A DNA stretch of 64,000 nt from Heliocidaris erythrogramma. Its lineage: Eukaryota > Echinodermata > Echinoidea > Camarodonta > Echinometridae. Shown piece by piece: positions 34,122 to 46,195 of the stretch (position 1 is the stretch's first letter; each line of letters opens with the position of its first letter). A program made the position numbers and the translations under genes. The notes under the pieces are model-generated. The model searched no databases. It saw nothing but the letters and a program-made list of their open reading frames with translations, and was not told the DNA's origin. The stretch spans positions 60,903,606 to 60,967,605 of the forward strand of contig CM046854.1 of the NCBI GenBank assembly GCA_025617745.1, read 5' to 3'.

Positions 34122-35369
34122 TTTCATAGTAAAGAACAACTTATATTCATAACTTTGCTGCCACGGATGACTCAGCAGCAGGCTTTTCAAACAGTATTGT
34201 CAAACTCCTCTTGTACCAAGTTTGGGCTGAAGTAGCGAGTGTGGGTCAAACCAACTATGCATTCAGTTGGAAAACAATTGCTGAGTTAAGAGGTGTTAAC
34301 GTCAACTCAAACTCAAGAAAGGGCTTATTACAAGCTAAATTTCAGATTCTTTTTTTTTTTTGCCATTTGATAACACAACGTTGGCTTCATCTGCATCCCT
34401 TTTTTCAGGAAAGCCTTTTTACTGAGTCATTAAAAATGGACATTGTTAATTCTCAACGTGTATCCTTCCTTTTCTTCTTTTAGTCTTTGAGGTCAGTAAA
34501 CCTTTCAGTCCATGTGTTATTCGCAAAAACACCGTGTGTACCGTATGCAGGATTGCAGGTGGAATGGTGCTATTGACGAATCAGCAGACAGTTTTTAGTT
34601 ATCACGGGACAAGAAGATAGAAGGCTATTGAAATAAATTAAATATTGTCATGTGGATTGAAACAAGGTCATATGGAAGCTTATATTACTTTAAATAATGA
34701 AGCATTGAAGCACAAAGGAGAATAAACTTTTTAAAAAGATATTTTAGACTAAAATAGCAACATTCTTTGCATCAGCGCCAGCCCACACTTGGAACAAGAA
34801 GATTTTGATTGTTTGACTCTTTTTAAAAAAACCTGGTGCTCAGTCATCCATGACAACAAATTATGGAAGCTTACATCACTTTAAACAATGAAGCAATGAA
34901 GCACAAAGGAGAATTTAACTTTTTAAAAAATATTTTAGACTAAAATAGCAACATTCGTTGCATCAGCGTCAGCCCAAACTTGGAACAAGAAGATTTTGAT
35001 TGTTTGACTCTTTAAAAAAAAAACCTGGTGCTCAGTCATCCATGACAACAAGGTCATATGGAATCACTTTAAACAATGAAGCATTGAAGCACAAAGGAGA
35101 ATTTAACTTTTTAAAAAATATTTTAGACTAAATTAGCAACATTCGTTGCATCAGCGTCAGCCCACACTTGGAACAAGGAGATTTTGATTATTTGGCTCTT
35201 TTTAAAAACCCTGGTGCTCAGTCATCCATGGCAGAAATGTCATGAATGAGGTACTACTAGACAGACAATAAGTTATTCTTCACCATTAAGTAAGTTTTAA
35301 AGTCACATCGATTACAACATTTTAATTAGAAGCTAACAGAGTTGTGTATACTATTTTTGATAAGCACTG
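34041..35369. mobile_element. Tc1/mariner-like non-autonomous element, TA duplication
   Basis: Ends: CAGTGCGTATCAGAAAAAAG on the left and its inverted counterpart (ttttgataagcactg) on the right, with TA on both sides (34039-34040 and 35370-35371). Inverted homology continues inward: gtatacccaactt, ttagcttctaa and, further in, ctgccacggatgactcagc / gctcagtcatccatggcag. The length (1.33 kb) is like a full Tc1/mariner, but no transposase with a D..D..D/E signature is seen. A plus ORF at 34211-34483 is not recognisable as one. Confidence 0.75.
34665..35240 (+). repeat. Internal triplication, about 190-bp units
   Basis: Three units contain ggtcatatgg/aattatgg, ttactttaaa.aatgaagca, tgaagcacaaaggagaat, agcaacattc.ttgcatcagc, ttggaacaagaagattttg and ctggtgctcagtcatcc. 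The last unit is the least similar. They lie within the mariner-like element. Confidence 0.85.
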
Positions 35370-35371
35370 TA

Positions 35372-36387
35372 TTTATGTATCCATTTATTTATTTATTTGA
35401 ACTTATTCATACAGGATAAAAGCATGATCAGTATAAAACTGTTTTGCATCATGTTCCTGATGCAACAGGAATAAACAATAAGGTATAGCATAAATTGGTA
35501 ACAATTTTATAAGAAAAAAAAGTAATATAGTTACATAATAAAAATATAAGTAATAAAATAATAAGTAAAAACAACAATAACAAACGGCTATGAATATTTC
35601 AAAACTAACCAATTGAGTATATTATGTAATGTTAAGCCGAATGTGGAATGTGGATAACATCCATGTACTAATGAGACTACAGGATTTAAAAAAAAACATT
35701 ACCCGTAAATTTGTCGATTGTCATCTAAAATAAGAACCGTAAAAAGTCATCTTTGGAAACTTATTATTGAAAGTCACACAAAGATAGCTGGCAACTAAAT
35801 ACGGTATTATTACAAATTTAGTGTTGATGTAGACTGTAGCGACTTAAAATCACGATTGGCAACTAATTAATATTGGTCACAGACCAGGGCGGCAAAGCGT
35901 CTCGTGATATGGGGGGGGGGGGGGGAGTAGACACCAGCAGAAAAGGAACTTCTGTAGGAAAGGGGGCATGCACAAGGGGGCAATAACAGAAAAGGCTCTT
36001 TTTAGGGAAAAGGGAAAGGCATAAATGGAGCTTTTTTTAATTATCCCTGATTGCCATCTAGGACTTCAGCCCCCTATTTTGGCCTTTCCTTTTTTCCTTC
36101 GGTTTTTCGTGTATCTCTCTTTCACATCGAGACTACCCCCACTTTGGAAAATCCTGGATCCGCCGGTGACATCAGATTCTTATGAAGAGGGTCATCCTAG
36201 TGGGGTTCAAAGTACAATGTCATCATGAAAGACTGGATAGACTCGTGGGCGTCGCTAGGCCTTTCTGAGTTGGTGAGGTGGGGGGGGGGGGGGAGTGTCG
36301 AGATCACTAATTTACCGATGAACCTGAGTCTGTGTGCCACCGATAAGTTCTCAACCTATATCGACCGTGAGTCTATTTTCATTTAAT
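35372..36387. other. No gene seen; poly-G tracts
   Basis: AT-rich, with poly-G runs near 35911-35924 and 36280-36292. A ggatccgcc.gtgac motif near 36157-36172 resembles the end of the hAT MITE but has no partner. Confidence 0.45.
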
Positions 36388-36683
36388 GATGAATAATAAT
36401 ACATAACATTTATATTGCGCTGAATACATATGTTTCTAAGCGCCGAAGTAGTATTATTACCTTGGCTTTAGCCCAGGTGCCCTATAAGGCGCTGAAAGCA
36501 GTCAAGGAATAAATTCCTACCATGTACCCATCTACTACACCTGGGTGGAGAGTGGCGAATGTAGATGAATGTCTTGCCAAAGGACATTCGTGCCATGGCG
36601 GGATTCGAACAGCGAACCATGAAATCCACCATGAGATCCACAGTCCGGTGACGTATCCACTAGACCCCACGACACCTCTATTT
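36388..36683 (-). mobile_element. tRNA-derived SINE, copy 2, with LINE-like 3' tail
   Basis: The minus-strand head is tRNA-like (36599-36677: gaggtgtcgtggggtctagt, then the B-box-like gttcgaatcccgcc). The body matches copy 1 (ctttggcaagac, tctacattcgccactctcca, gggtacatggtagga). The 3' end (about 36388-36450) reads, on the minus strand, gcgcttagaaacatatg then gcgcaatataaatg and an ATT-rich run. This is the same design as the 3' tail of the L2-like LINE at 27514-27600, implying the SINE borrows L2 machinery. Confidence 0.75.
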
Positions 36684-36829
36684 GATAAATCTAATTCTAA
36701 TAATTTTATTTTCCTTGCCAATATCTAATTAAAGCACCACCTACAATCACTTGTTCCATATCATATGAGTGTTAATTTCATATTCGCGAGCGAGCCCCTT
36801 TTCTAATGTTCGATTTTAATAATTATCAT

Positions 36830-37200
36830 ATTTAAGGGAATGTTAGGTTTTGATTGGGCGAGCGAGTGTAGAGAGCGAGCGGAAAAATAGTAATATCTCT
36901 TATTGAAAGAAATTGGCAGCATAAACGGAATTTTCTTGGCAAGGGGCGGGGCGGGCACAATCGTATTTAAGGGAATGTTAATTTTGATTAGGCGAGCGAG
37001 CGTAGCGACCGATCAAACTTTGTTGACACTTGTCTTTTGATAATAATGTACATGTATAGCATAAACGGGATCCTCTTTCTACGAAGTGGGGGGGGGGGGG
37101 CTTATCTCGAAAGGGTGCGTTGAGAACGGAGTGGCGCGTTAACGCACCCTTTCGAGACAAGCGGGGGGGGCTTTTCTCGAAAGGGTGCGTTAACTAGTCT
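36830..37200. repeat. Short local repeats and a hairpin
   Basis: tatttaagggaatgtta..ttttgatt..gcgagcgag occurs near 36832 and 36963. ctcgaaagggtgcgtt occurs at about 37106 and 37178, with an inverted copy (aacgcaccctttcgag) at about 37140. The inverted pair would form a hairpin with a short loop. Poly-G runs separate the pieces. Confidence 0.7.
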
Positions 37201-38427
37201 TCCACATCAGTCGTTTATAATAAAATTAAAATAACGAAATATCATCTATTTTTTAACTGAACGTGGAATTTAGCTTGCATGTGTTTAAAAAGATATAATC
37301 AAAAAAATATTTTCTAAGGTGATGCTGGCATATTTTGAACTAAAGAAGAGCATGCTACGTGAGAAAATGTCTGCAACTCTCCTCAAATTGAAATTTGTGT
37401 GGATGTGATTACAATGATTATAGATAGCATATACATGTATGCCAGTGAATAACAGAATGTTATTCTGTTGCTTCTGATTTTTCATTTGTACTAGCAGATA
37501 TAGCCTATACAACCATAAAATCTTGCCGTATAACATTATGATATTGTTTATGAATGATATTATTCGGCCCAATATAGTTACTATATCATCGACATAAAAA
37601 TGTATCCTGAAATTGAAAAATGAAAATATAAATATATTATATTATATCATATTATATTATAACTAGCAGAAGCAGCCCGTGGACATCCACGGGCGCTAGC
37701 TTTGTTCATGATTAATCATCATATTTGGTCACAGTACATGTAAGTTCAAATTTAAAAACCCAAACAAACATATGGCACATTTTGGGGGTAAAGTGCTATT
37801 TTTACCAAGAAGTATGTATGACATGCGAGTTTGTTTTAGTCATCCAAGTCCTGCATGAATTTTCAAGAAAATACTTTTTCATCTTGATGAGTAGTAAATT
37901 ACGATTATTTTAGATCTGATAATTACGAATGGCCCCAGTAGTTATTTATTTCATGTCGACCCTATATGGCCTGTGGACGACCCACGGACCTCAAACTTCA
38001 TATCCAGGATTCTCGCTCTTTTTGAGGAACGATTTGATCTTGCCTTATTTCTATGGTTTTTACTCAGAGAAAGGCTATGGCAGCATGACACGCATTGGCT
38101 GTCCCCTTTAAAGAATGAAATAATTAAAAGAAAATTTGTTTAGGGCTCCGTTCTTTCCGGGGGAATCACACGCGGGCCCCCGTGATCTTGGGAGGACCGC
38201 CTCGATTTAGTTTTTCTTCCTACACGACAAACAGCAAAAACCAGAGCACACCGCACACGACATTCGCTAAAAAGTTTTGCTGGACAGATGGTCATGTCGT
38301 CTTTGCTGATCAGAATGTCGTGATAAAATTTATTTGAAATCTATCAAGTAGACAAGTCGTCAAAATAATTGCAAAGATAAGACGGAAGTTTTATATTTTT
38401 AACATTTTGAAATCATTTATTCTTTAT
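37201..38427. other. No gene seen
   Basis: Short ORFs without motifs. A small perfect hairpin (gcccgtggacatccacgggc, 37676-37695) follows a TATATT-rich run. Confidence 0.45.
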
Positions 38428-38668
38428 TTAGGTTTTTCTAAATATTAGGTTAAATTGGTATTGTGAATACAATGTACTTTGAAGAATTACATATTTGTCC
38501 AATCGGAATAACTCCGGCTGATTTTTTTTTAACCATAATGATGACTATGTTGAGGAATTAGATCAAGAAATATGGTATAATTAAAAAAAAAATAATGATC
38601 TTTGTTCTTGTCTATTCGGATCAATTATTGCGGTTTTGTTTCATATACACTAACTGCTTACCATTATA
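38428..38668. repeat. Dispersed repeat, copy 2 (other copy 1-262)
   Basis: Same block order as 1-262. It is followed by a run (38670-38900) containing caaatttggcatgaacactc and aatggccgccattttcgggt with no recognised identity. Confidence 0.7.
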
Positions 38669-39338
38669 GTGGGTTGGGTAAAGGAAATTTTCGAGACAGA
38701 GCGGACAAAAAGCACCAAATTTGGCATGAACACTCCTTATGGCCTACTAATCAATATTAGCCGAGGAGCCCTCGCGATTTTTAAAGGTACTAGTGTAAAA
38801 TGCAAAAATCTACAATGGCCGCCATTTTCGGGTTATATCATTTGATAGGATGCATAAATTTGTTGTCAAAACAATGAAATAATCGAGATTTTAATGTCTG
38901 AATAAGTTCGCTCTTTGTTACTCCCATCATTGCTATCACATCGCATTTTGGGGGAAGTTTTTTTGCCAATTGTATGTTTTTATTTCTAATTATCGATCCA
39001 TGTCGATTCAGTGCTCGGACTGCCTTAAGTAATTTTTTTGGCGCATTACAAATTCTCTATTATTATTATTAAAACAAAAAAATATCAACTTTTACTGAGA
39101 GAATGGACATTTGTTCTTTTTCCTTTATCCAACACGGAGATCTGTTTTCAGTGTAATATTAAGCAGCTTTTTTAGTGTCTTTAAAAATCAATCATGAGGG
39201 GATGTTCAGGATGATGTCAGTATACATATAATGTTAACTCCCCTTAAATATAAGTTATCTTATCTGTAAACTTTTCATCAATTCCTGCAAACACACCAAA
39301 ACAAAATAAGATAGGTGAACTTATGTAAGTGCATATCA

Positions 39339-39342
<4 letters not shown>

Positions 39343-39389
<47 letters not shown>
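39343..39389 (+). repeat. (ATT)n microsatellite
   Basis: About 15 uninterrupted ATT units. Confidence 0.95.
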
Positions 39390-39390
<1 letters not shown>

Positions 39391-39949
39391 GGCCTACACA
39401 TTGCATTTTCAATTCGAATCCATGACATTAAACCCTTTTTAGGATGTATGTATCCTCTTTGAAAAAATCAAGAGGATAAGGATGAGTGTATCTGTGATTT
39501 TTTTTAAATTACTGGATAATTCTTCTCTACTTCATCTATTCTACAGCAGATGATGATGATGGTGATGAAGATGAAGGTGGAGGCTTACCCACTGAGAATG
39601 AAGGAAAATTCTGAGAGGAGCAAATAAATACTTACCTGCTCCAGTTTTGCATGGTAGGCCTATGCTATAAGAGTAGGTTGCTATTAGTACCATACAATCA
39701 AGGTTCATATTCTGTTTAGGAAGCCAATTTGTTTTTACATAAACATACATGAATTTTCTTGTGACTGTAAGTTTGGTTTCTTTTGAATAGCCTTGACAAC
39801 TTTTATCTGTCCAATTGGACAGTCTTTTTACCTGTATAGATACTTTTGACAATTTCCACTTATTATTCTATTTCATTTAAAGAGATAAACGTTAACTTTG
39901 TTAATAGGAAGCTCTAAATTTCGGAGCACCTTCGCTAGTCATAAGGACA

Positions 39950-40400
39950 GCTATTCATAACGTGCAAGTTCCTATACCTGAAGGTCCGCTATTCACAAAA
40001 CGGAAAGGGGTCACTATTCATAAATGGTCGGATCATTATTCATAAGGACCGCTATTCATAATAGAAGAGGGTTGCTATTCATAATACAAAATGAAAGTCG
40101 GTATTCATTATAGGAGAAGAGGGTCGCTATTCATAATACAAAATGAAAGTCGCCAGTATTCATAATAGGAGAAGAGGGTCCCTATTCATAATAGGAAAAG
40201 AGGGTCGCTATTCATAATATTGTATAAGGGTATAGCAACCCTGATTTCGTATTATGAATAGCGACCCTCTTCTCCTATTATGAATACCGGCGACTTTCAT
40301 TTTGTATTATGAATAGCGACCCTCTTCTATTATGAATAGCCACCCTAAATCTGTATTGTGAATAGCGACCCTCTTCTCCTATTATGAATAGCAACTCTCT
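39950..40400. repeat. Palindromic minisatellite built on tattcataata
   Basis: Left half: repeated gggtcgctattcataatagg-type units, about 25-35 bp each. Right half: the reverse complement (tattatgaatagcgaccctc). Orientation switches near 40215-40250, so the whole array can fold into a hairpin. No ORF. Confidence 0.85.
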
Positions 40401-40806
40401 TTCCTTATTATGATGGTGGAAAATATACATTTCTATAATATGTTGTAGATAGATATATGTTGTAGATAGATATAATTTGATATATTATTTTTATGAATAT
40501 TATTCAAATTTATTTATTCTTTATTTAAATATAGATATTAGCTATTTATGTACTATATTGTAGATTTATATGAATTTATTAAATTTCATATTGTGAATAG
40601 CGACCCTCTTCTCCTATTATGAATAGCAACTCTCTTTCCTTATTATGATGGTGGAAAATATACATTTCTATAATATGTTGTAGACAGATATAATTTGATA
40701 TATTATTTTTATGAATATTATTCAAATTTATTTCTTCTTTATTTAAATATAGATATTAGCTATTTATGTACTATATTGTAGATTTATATGAATTTATTAA
40801 ATTTCA
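40352..40806 (+). repeat. Tandem duplication at the edge of the minisatellite
   Basis: The block from attgtgaatagcgaccctct to aatttattaaatttca occurs at about 40352-40588 and 40589-40806. The first copy has an extra 18-bp tgtagatagatatatgtt repeat. Confidence 0.85.
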
Positions 40807-41755
40807 TCTACAATTCTGCATTTGCTTCTGATTTTCCCGGTGTATTTTTACACTACATGAATGTGAAAACCATATACTTCATGTTATACAATATGGGTGT
40901 TGATCTCGGAGGGATATGGAGGTATATTTTTAAAACTAAATGAAGTGGTGGGGGATGGCCTGTGTTACCATCTCGCAATATATTTTGAGGTGATTTTTTT
41001 TTCCCAAAGCCACAACGCAGACAAACTATTTAGATTAAAAGTACATGTAATTATTCTCGATTTAGAGGGTTCAGTCGGTAGCTTTCCTTTATAATGCAAT
41101 TTTGCCACACTCATGTTATTAGTAATACTAACAATTTTTAAAATTTAAATGAAAAATATAGTCACAGTAATGTGGTTGGGAAAGAGGGAATACATCGTCC
41201 CCAATATTTATCGAGGATGACCTGTGTCATCATCACCCAACTATACGTGGAAGAATGATGAAATGACAATCGTAAAATATTTCATTTTTTTTTGCTTCAA
41301 TAATGTACAACATGGTTTGACTCCATATGGAACATGTAAAATCATCATTATTGTAACTTATTTTCATACAAGGAAGGGATTCTTTATTATCACATTAATT
41401 ATAAAAATTGAAACATTTGACATTTCATATAATAAAATACATAAGGAAAAGTGAGTGTGTGACATCATCGGTTCACTCATTTGCATACCGCCATGCTATG
41501 CATATCACTGTTTCATGAAATAATGCAAAACTTCAAAATGCCGTAACTTTCTTATTTTACATCCGATTTCAGTGAAATTTTCACTGTTAAGCTTGTTTAA
41601 TTTTCCTCTATTTATTCAAATCAACTTGATATTAGGGTGGACTTGGCCTTTAAATCAATACACATGGCTTGGAGCCTAAAGTTTTTGTCCAAACATAGGC
41701 CGGCCTTTGGTCTTGTGACCTTTTAATAAGCTGATATTTTTTTTCTCTCTCTTTC

Positions 41756-41790
<35 letters not shown>

Positions 41791-42454
41791 TCAATCTGCC
41801 TTTCTTCCTTCATTGACTCTTTTCTCTTTCTTTCTTTACGTCTTTATTTTAAAATTTTCTTTCTTTTTTCTTTCTTCCTTTCTTCCTTTATTTCTTTCTT
41901 TTCTGCAAGGGCGAACATTTTAGTTGGGAAATAACATTACTGAGGTGGAGGCGGCTTCAGTCCAGCTTTTTAAAAAATTTTGGTGTTACACATACGCCGA
42001 GCCGCCTCCGGAGGCAGCCTCAGTCCACTTTCAGATTCTTTAATTTTCTCTCTGGAGAATGTAAAAAAAATAAAAGTAAACCTGCGAGGCAATACGTCAC
42101 AATAACCCCCACCCGCCCCGCCCCAAGCCCAATCGTGGCGGTGATCTATTGACGCGTTCATTATGGATCTATATAGCTAAGGATCATTATGGTCTATAGA
42201 CAGGCCAGTAACTAGGGGAGGGGGGCTGAATCCCCCGTTTTCCAGCCAAAAAAAAAGGGGGGGGGGTAATTCAGCCCTACCCCACTACCCCAGTTGATGA
42301 GTAGTGATCCGCTTTCCCAAGAAAAAAAGGGAAGCCATGGGGGTGGAAGGGAAATTCAAAGTGATATATATATTCAATATAATTCTTTCTGTCCATAGTG
42401 ATGGTTTAGTTTGGTATAATCATACCAACTGACTTTTAAAGGAACAAGGAGGTC
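40807..42454. other. No gene seen; (TTTC)n and poly-G
   Basis: A (TTTC)n tract occurs at about 41743-41900 in degenerate form. A poly-G patch is near 42258. ORFs of 65-76 codons lack recognisable domains. Confidence 0.5.
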
Positions 42455-42539
42455 ACATGTAGGGGAGAAAGTAAGGAGATGAGAAAGTAAGGAGATGAGA
42501 AAGTAATAGAATTTTCACTCCATTGAGTTTGTTCCTGCA
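42455..42539 (+). repeat. Long direct repeat flanking a LINE (left copy)
   Basis: acatgtaggggagaaagtaa..through..gagtttgttcctgca recurs at 44285-44353. The left copy has one extra 16-bp ggagatgagaaagtaa unit. Together they bracket the LINE at 42540-44284, as a target-site duplication of about 69 bp would. Confidence 0.85.
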
Positions 42540-43700
42540 TTGTTGAAATTTTATGACCGTGTGTCTCAGGCCCTTGCTGATCGTCAGCATGTGGTTGGAG
42601 TGTTTATGGATTTGAGCAAGGCTTTCGACACTCTCGACCACTCAATTTTGTTGTGTAAGCTGGACCATTATGGAGTACGGGGTATCGCTCTGCGATGGTT
42701 TTCTAGTTATTTATCTAACAGAAGACAATATACATGTCATAATTCTGTAAACTCTGATATTCTTGTTTTAAAAAGTGGTGTCCCTCAAGGTTCTATTCTA
42801 TGGCCTCTATTGTTTCTTATATATGTTGATGATATATGTAATGCATCTACAGCCTTGCAATATATATTATTCGCAGATGATACAAGCGTTTTCCTCTCTC
42901 ACCGTGATATACACACAGTCAAGACTAGAATTAATATTGAGCTTCCTAAGTTAACACAATGGTTTCGAAGTAACTTGTTAGCTTTAAATGTATCAAAAAC
43001 AAACTATATTCATTTTAAGGGAAGGAAGATTTGCAATGAGCAACAATTAGTAGTTAGACTGGATGATGTGGAATTGGAGAGGAAGGTTTGTACTAAGTTC
43101 CTGGGTGTTCATATTAATGAGAAGCTAGACTGGGATGACCACCGGAACAGTATAATGTCTCCAATTTCTCGAAGTATTGGGATTTTATATAGAGTAAGAT
43201 ATCTTGTGTCTGACAGAATATTATTGATGATATATAATACCTTGTTTTTGCCATATATTTCTTATTGTAATATTCTATGGGCAGTGTCAAAGGGTGTAAC
43301 AAGTGACATTCATCTGTTACAAAAAAAAGCTTTAAGAATTTGTGCTGGGGTTGGTTATCGTGAACACACAGATCCCCTGTTTGCTAGGTTTAAATGCCTT
43401 AAAGTCGGTGAAATTAATTTTCTTCAAACCTCTTTATTTATGTATCGTTATAGTACTAATGTTTTACCTGCCTCGTTTTCTTCCATGTTCATGGAAAACA
43501 ATGCTATTCACTCTTATTCGACGAGACAAGCGGCAAACTTGCACTTGTTTAATCCACGCACAGCATTGGCACATAAATCAGTGAGACATACCGGTCCAGA
43601 CGTTTGGAATTCTTTACTGATTGAAACACGTAATTTGCCTACAATTTACTCTTTTAAAAATGCAGTCAAGCGCATGCTCATTGCGAACAATTTTATTTAA
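42540..43700 (+). CDS. LINE reverse transcriptase, 5'-truncated, intact frame
   Basis: An uninterrupted frame of 386 codons covers RT from just before motif A to the C-terminus. Motif A VFMDLSKAFDTLDHS is at about residues 21-35 and motif B SGVPQGSILWPLLFLIYVDD at 79-98 (with a W where most relatives have G). The catalytic box LFADDTSVF is at about 110-118, then TKFLGVHINEKLDWDDH, LLQKKALRICAG, and GPDVWNSLLIETRNLP near the end. It lacks the endonuclease and RT finger regions because of 5' truncation, so it cannot retrotranspose alone. The first ATG is only the first Met after the truncation, not a natural start. The absence of stops suggests a recent insertion. It is CR1/jockey-like. Confidence 0.85.
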   Translation: MLKFYDRVSQALADRQHVVGVFMDLSKAFDTLDHSILLCKLDHYGVRGIALRWFSSYLSNRRQYTCHNSVNSDILVLKSGVPQGSILWPLLFLIYVDDICNASTALQYILFADDTSVFLSHRDIHTVKTRINIELPKLTQWFRSNLLALNVSKTNYIHFKGRKICNEQQLVVRLDDVELERKVCTKFLGVHINEKLDWDDHRNSIMSPISRSIGILYRVRYLVSDRILLMIYNTLFLPYISYCNILWAVSKGVTSDIHLLQKKALRICAGVGYREHTDPLFARFKCLKVGEINFLQTSLFMYRYSTNVLPASFSSMFMENNAIHSYSTRQAANLHLFNPRTALAHKSVRHTGPDVWNSLLIETRNLPTIYSFKNAVKRMLIANNFI

Positions 43701-44284
43701 GATATTTGTTCTATTAGTTGGTTGTTAATTCCCCTGAACATAGCGTGTACTTAATTATATTATGATTGTACATATTCTATATAATATGTATACATGTATA
43801 ATTTGCCATGATATGTAATTATGCGCAGTGGTATTGTTAATGAGGGCATCTTCCCACCCCCCCCCCTCTCTCTCTCTCTCTCCCTCCCCCCTCTCTCTTG
43901 CTTGTCTTACGTTTTCTTCTCTCTCTCTCTTCTCTCTGTTTCTCCTTCAGCATGGATGGACTGCACCTTTTATCATATCTGCTACATTTTTTCTTGCTCT
44001 AGAACGTACTGTAGAGATTTCAGTCTTATTCTTTATCTGTATTTGTATCTGTATATAGTGTATTATATTTGCACTTTTTTTGTATTTAATCTATTAACCT
44101 ATTTTTACTTTTAAGAATGTATGTAATATGTAAGATGTTAAGTATGGCAACACTTTAAGCGTCCAGCTTATATTGCCAGACCTCTGTGTGTTTCTATTTT
44201 CAAAGTTTGTATGTATGAAACTGATTATTGTGAAACATGCAGGAATAAATAAATAAATAAATAAATAAAAATAAAAATAAAATA
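43701..44284 (+). other. LINE 3' UTR and (AAAT)n tail
   Basis: Includes a CT-rich stretch (43858-43940). It ends with aggaataaataaataaataa and A-rich repeats directly abutting the right flanking repeat. Confidence 0.75.
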
Positions 44285-44353
44285 ACATGTAGGGGAGAAA
44301 GTAAGGAGATGAGAAAGTAATAGAATTTTCACTCCATTGAGTTTGTTCCTGCA
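44285..44353 (+). repeat. Long direct repeat flanking a LINE (right copy)
   Basis: Right-hand partner of 42455-42539, 69 bp, starting immediately after the A-rich LINE tail. Confidence 0.85.
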
Positions 44354-46195
44354 ACTTCATACTATCGCACTGAAATCAGATGGCATTTTGAGCAAATCTT
44401 GTAGGCTTCTGTTATTTGTTCACAAAGTCACACTTCTCACACGGAAAATAGTGCAAAGGTCCACTTTTTCGAATTCTGACCCCTGCCCCCCCCCCCCCCC
44501 CCTCAAAAAGTCTTATAGTTACGGGCCTGATAGAGACTGTATGTTGGCATAAGTAACCAGCTCCGTCGCACTGAATAAACCCTCGATCAAAGAGACTTGA
44601 CATTCGCAAGCATGCCATCTAAATACATTGTAACCACGTTTCTTTCTTTATGTATGAATAAGCTGGGATTTTTTTGACAATGCAGAACAATACACTGTCC
44701 GAGACGGTCGTTCAACGTGTAAGTTTTTTGTTACTAGGCCACCGGCGCACTGTTTGAACCAGTGAGACCGTGAACAGTGTTGAAGAGGAAGGCGTTGTCT
44801 TTCTAACAGATCCCCATACAAAGGCGCCCATTGTTCTATGAAGATCCGTGACTGCATGCTGGCATCAACACCTATTCGCACCACTGAATGGTTAAATCCT
44901 CAATAACATAAAACTAGAATTTTACATCCACATGCAACACATAGCCACAATTATTTTTTTTAATCATTTTTTATGTGTGAAAAGTGCATGAACAATTGCA
45001 GGGCTAGGGAAATAACGTTATGGCATGAATATTCAACATTAACAATTTTATCCCGTCTGAGCATTTTAATGTTGAAACGACCGAGCATACACAAGTACAC
45101 ACAATAATAAAATAAATAAAAAAAATAATAGAATTCTAAAAAATAGATAAAATAATTCCATTATATTTTACATGACGAACACCTTTTATTCAATCTGAAA
45201 ATACTCGGGACGAGAATTAGTTTTTACTGTTTTTATGTAGAAAAATAATTTGAAATCTGTTGTTTTAACGGATTATGCTGCACATAATTCACATTCCCTT
45301 TAATTTTTTGTTAACTAGACTTTCAGCAAGTGTACCGGGCCGGCGGAACCTTTTTTTTTTTTTTTTTTTTTTTTTGGGGGGGGGGGGGCAAATAAGGGGG
45401 AAAATTTGGCGACAATATTGGTTTGAAAGTTTAGAAAAAAATACCTTTTTCATCGGCATTGTCGATATTTCAGGCTTAAATTTTTTTAACAAGCCTAAAA
45501 AAAGTAACCATGGCAACCACCATAGCAACCATTTATAATACATTCAGTTAGCAAAACGTATGCCCCCTGCAAATATTGGGGCGGCCAATTTTTTTTAACG
45601 CAGTTTCCTATGTCCGATCCAAAACTTTTGAAAAGTCCTGGGGAAACTTATTGTAGCTGATATTTTTAGGGCTCAGCCAGTCTGGTGTACAATCGAAAGA
45701 CCTATGCATGAGGCAGTGTTGGTTACAACAAAGTGAGGTAGTGACTTGCCAGTATACAGAGCATTACATAAGGTCAATTGGTCAAAAAACTCATAACGCT
45801 TGTTGCTGGGTAAATTGGCCTATGGTGTAAAATTCCCCATGAAAACTGATGATTATCTGAAACGCGGGCAAGGGAGAATTTGATTATTCAAAATTGGAAA
45901 TCAGGGACGCCTTATTCCTGATTTTTCAGAGAACAAAACTGTTTGCTATTCTGTATCTTTTGGGGGAGTTGAGGGACTGCAATCTTCATTATTTTTAAAC
46001 AATTTATAATCCGAACCTAGATGGTCGTTGTCTATGGTTTCTTGAAGGAACGATAAAGATAACGACAGAAAGGTCGGACTAAGAGAGAGGGAGAGAGAGA
46101 GAGAGTGAGAGCGAAAGGGATTTTGTCTTTAAAATACTACTACTAATAATAACAATAATGATGATAATAATAATAATAATATTAATGATATTCAA
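44354..46195. other. No gene seen; poly-C and poly-T/poly-G junctions
   Basis: Poly-C at about 44486-44502 and poly-T/poly-G at about 45351-45388. An X-box-like gtaaccatggcaacc lies at 45505-45519. No coding signal. Confidence 0.5.

Noticed and set aside
34211..34483. 90-codon ORF as a mariner transposase
   Set aside because: No helix-turn-helix or DDE/D pattern visible, and it is too short.
37676..37695. Perfect hairpin gcccgtggacatccacgggc as a terminator or RNA element
   Set aside because: No transcript context. A single short hairpin after an AT-rich run in repeat-dense DNA is not enough evidence.
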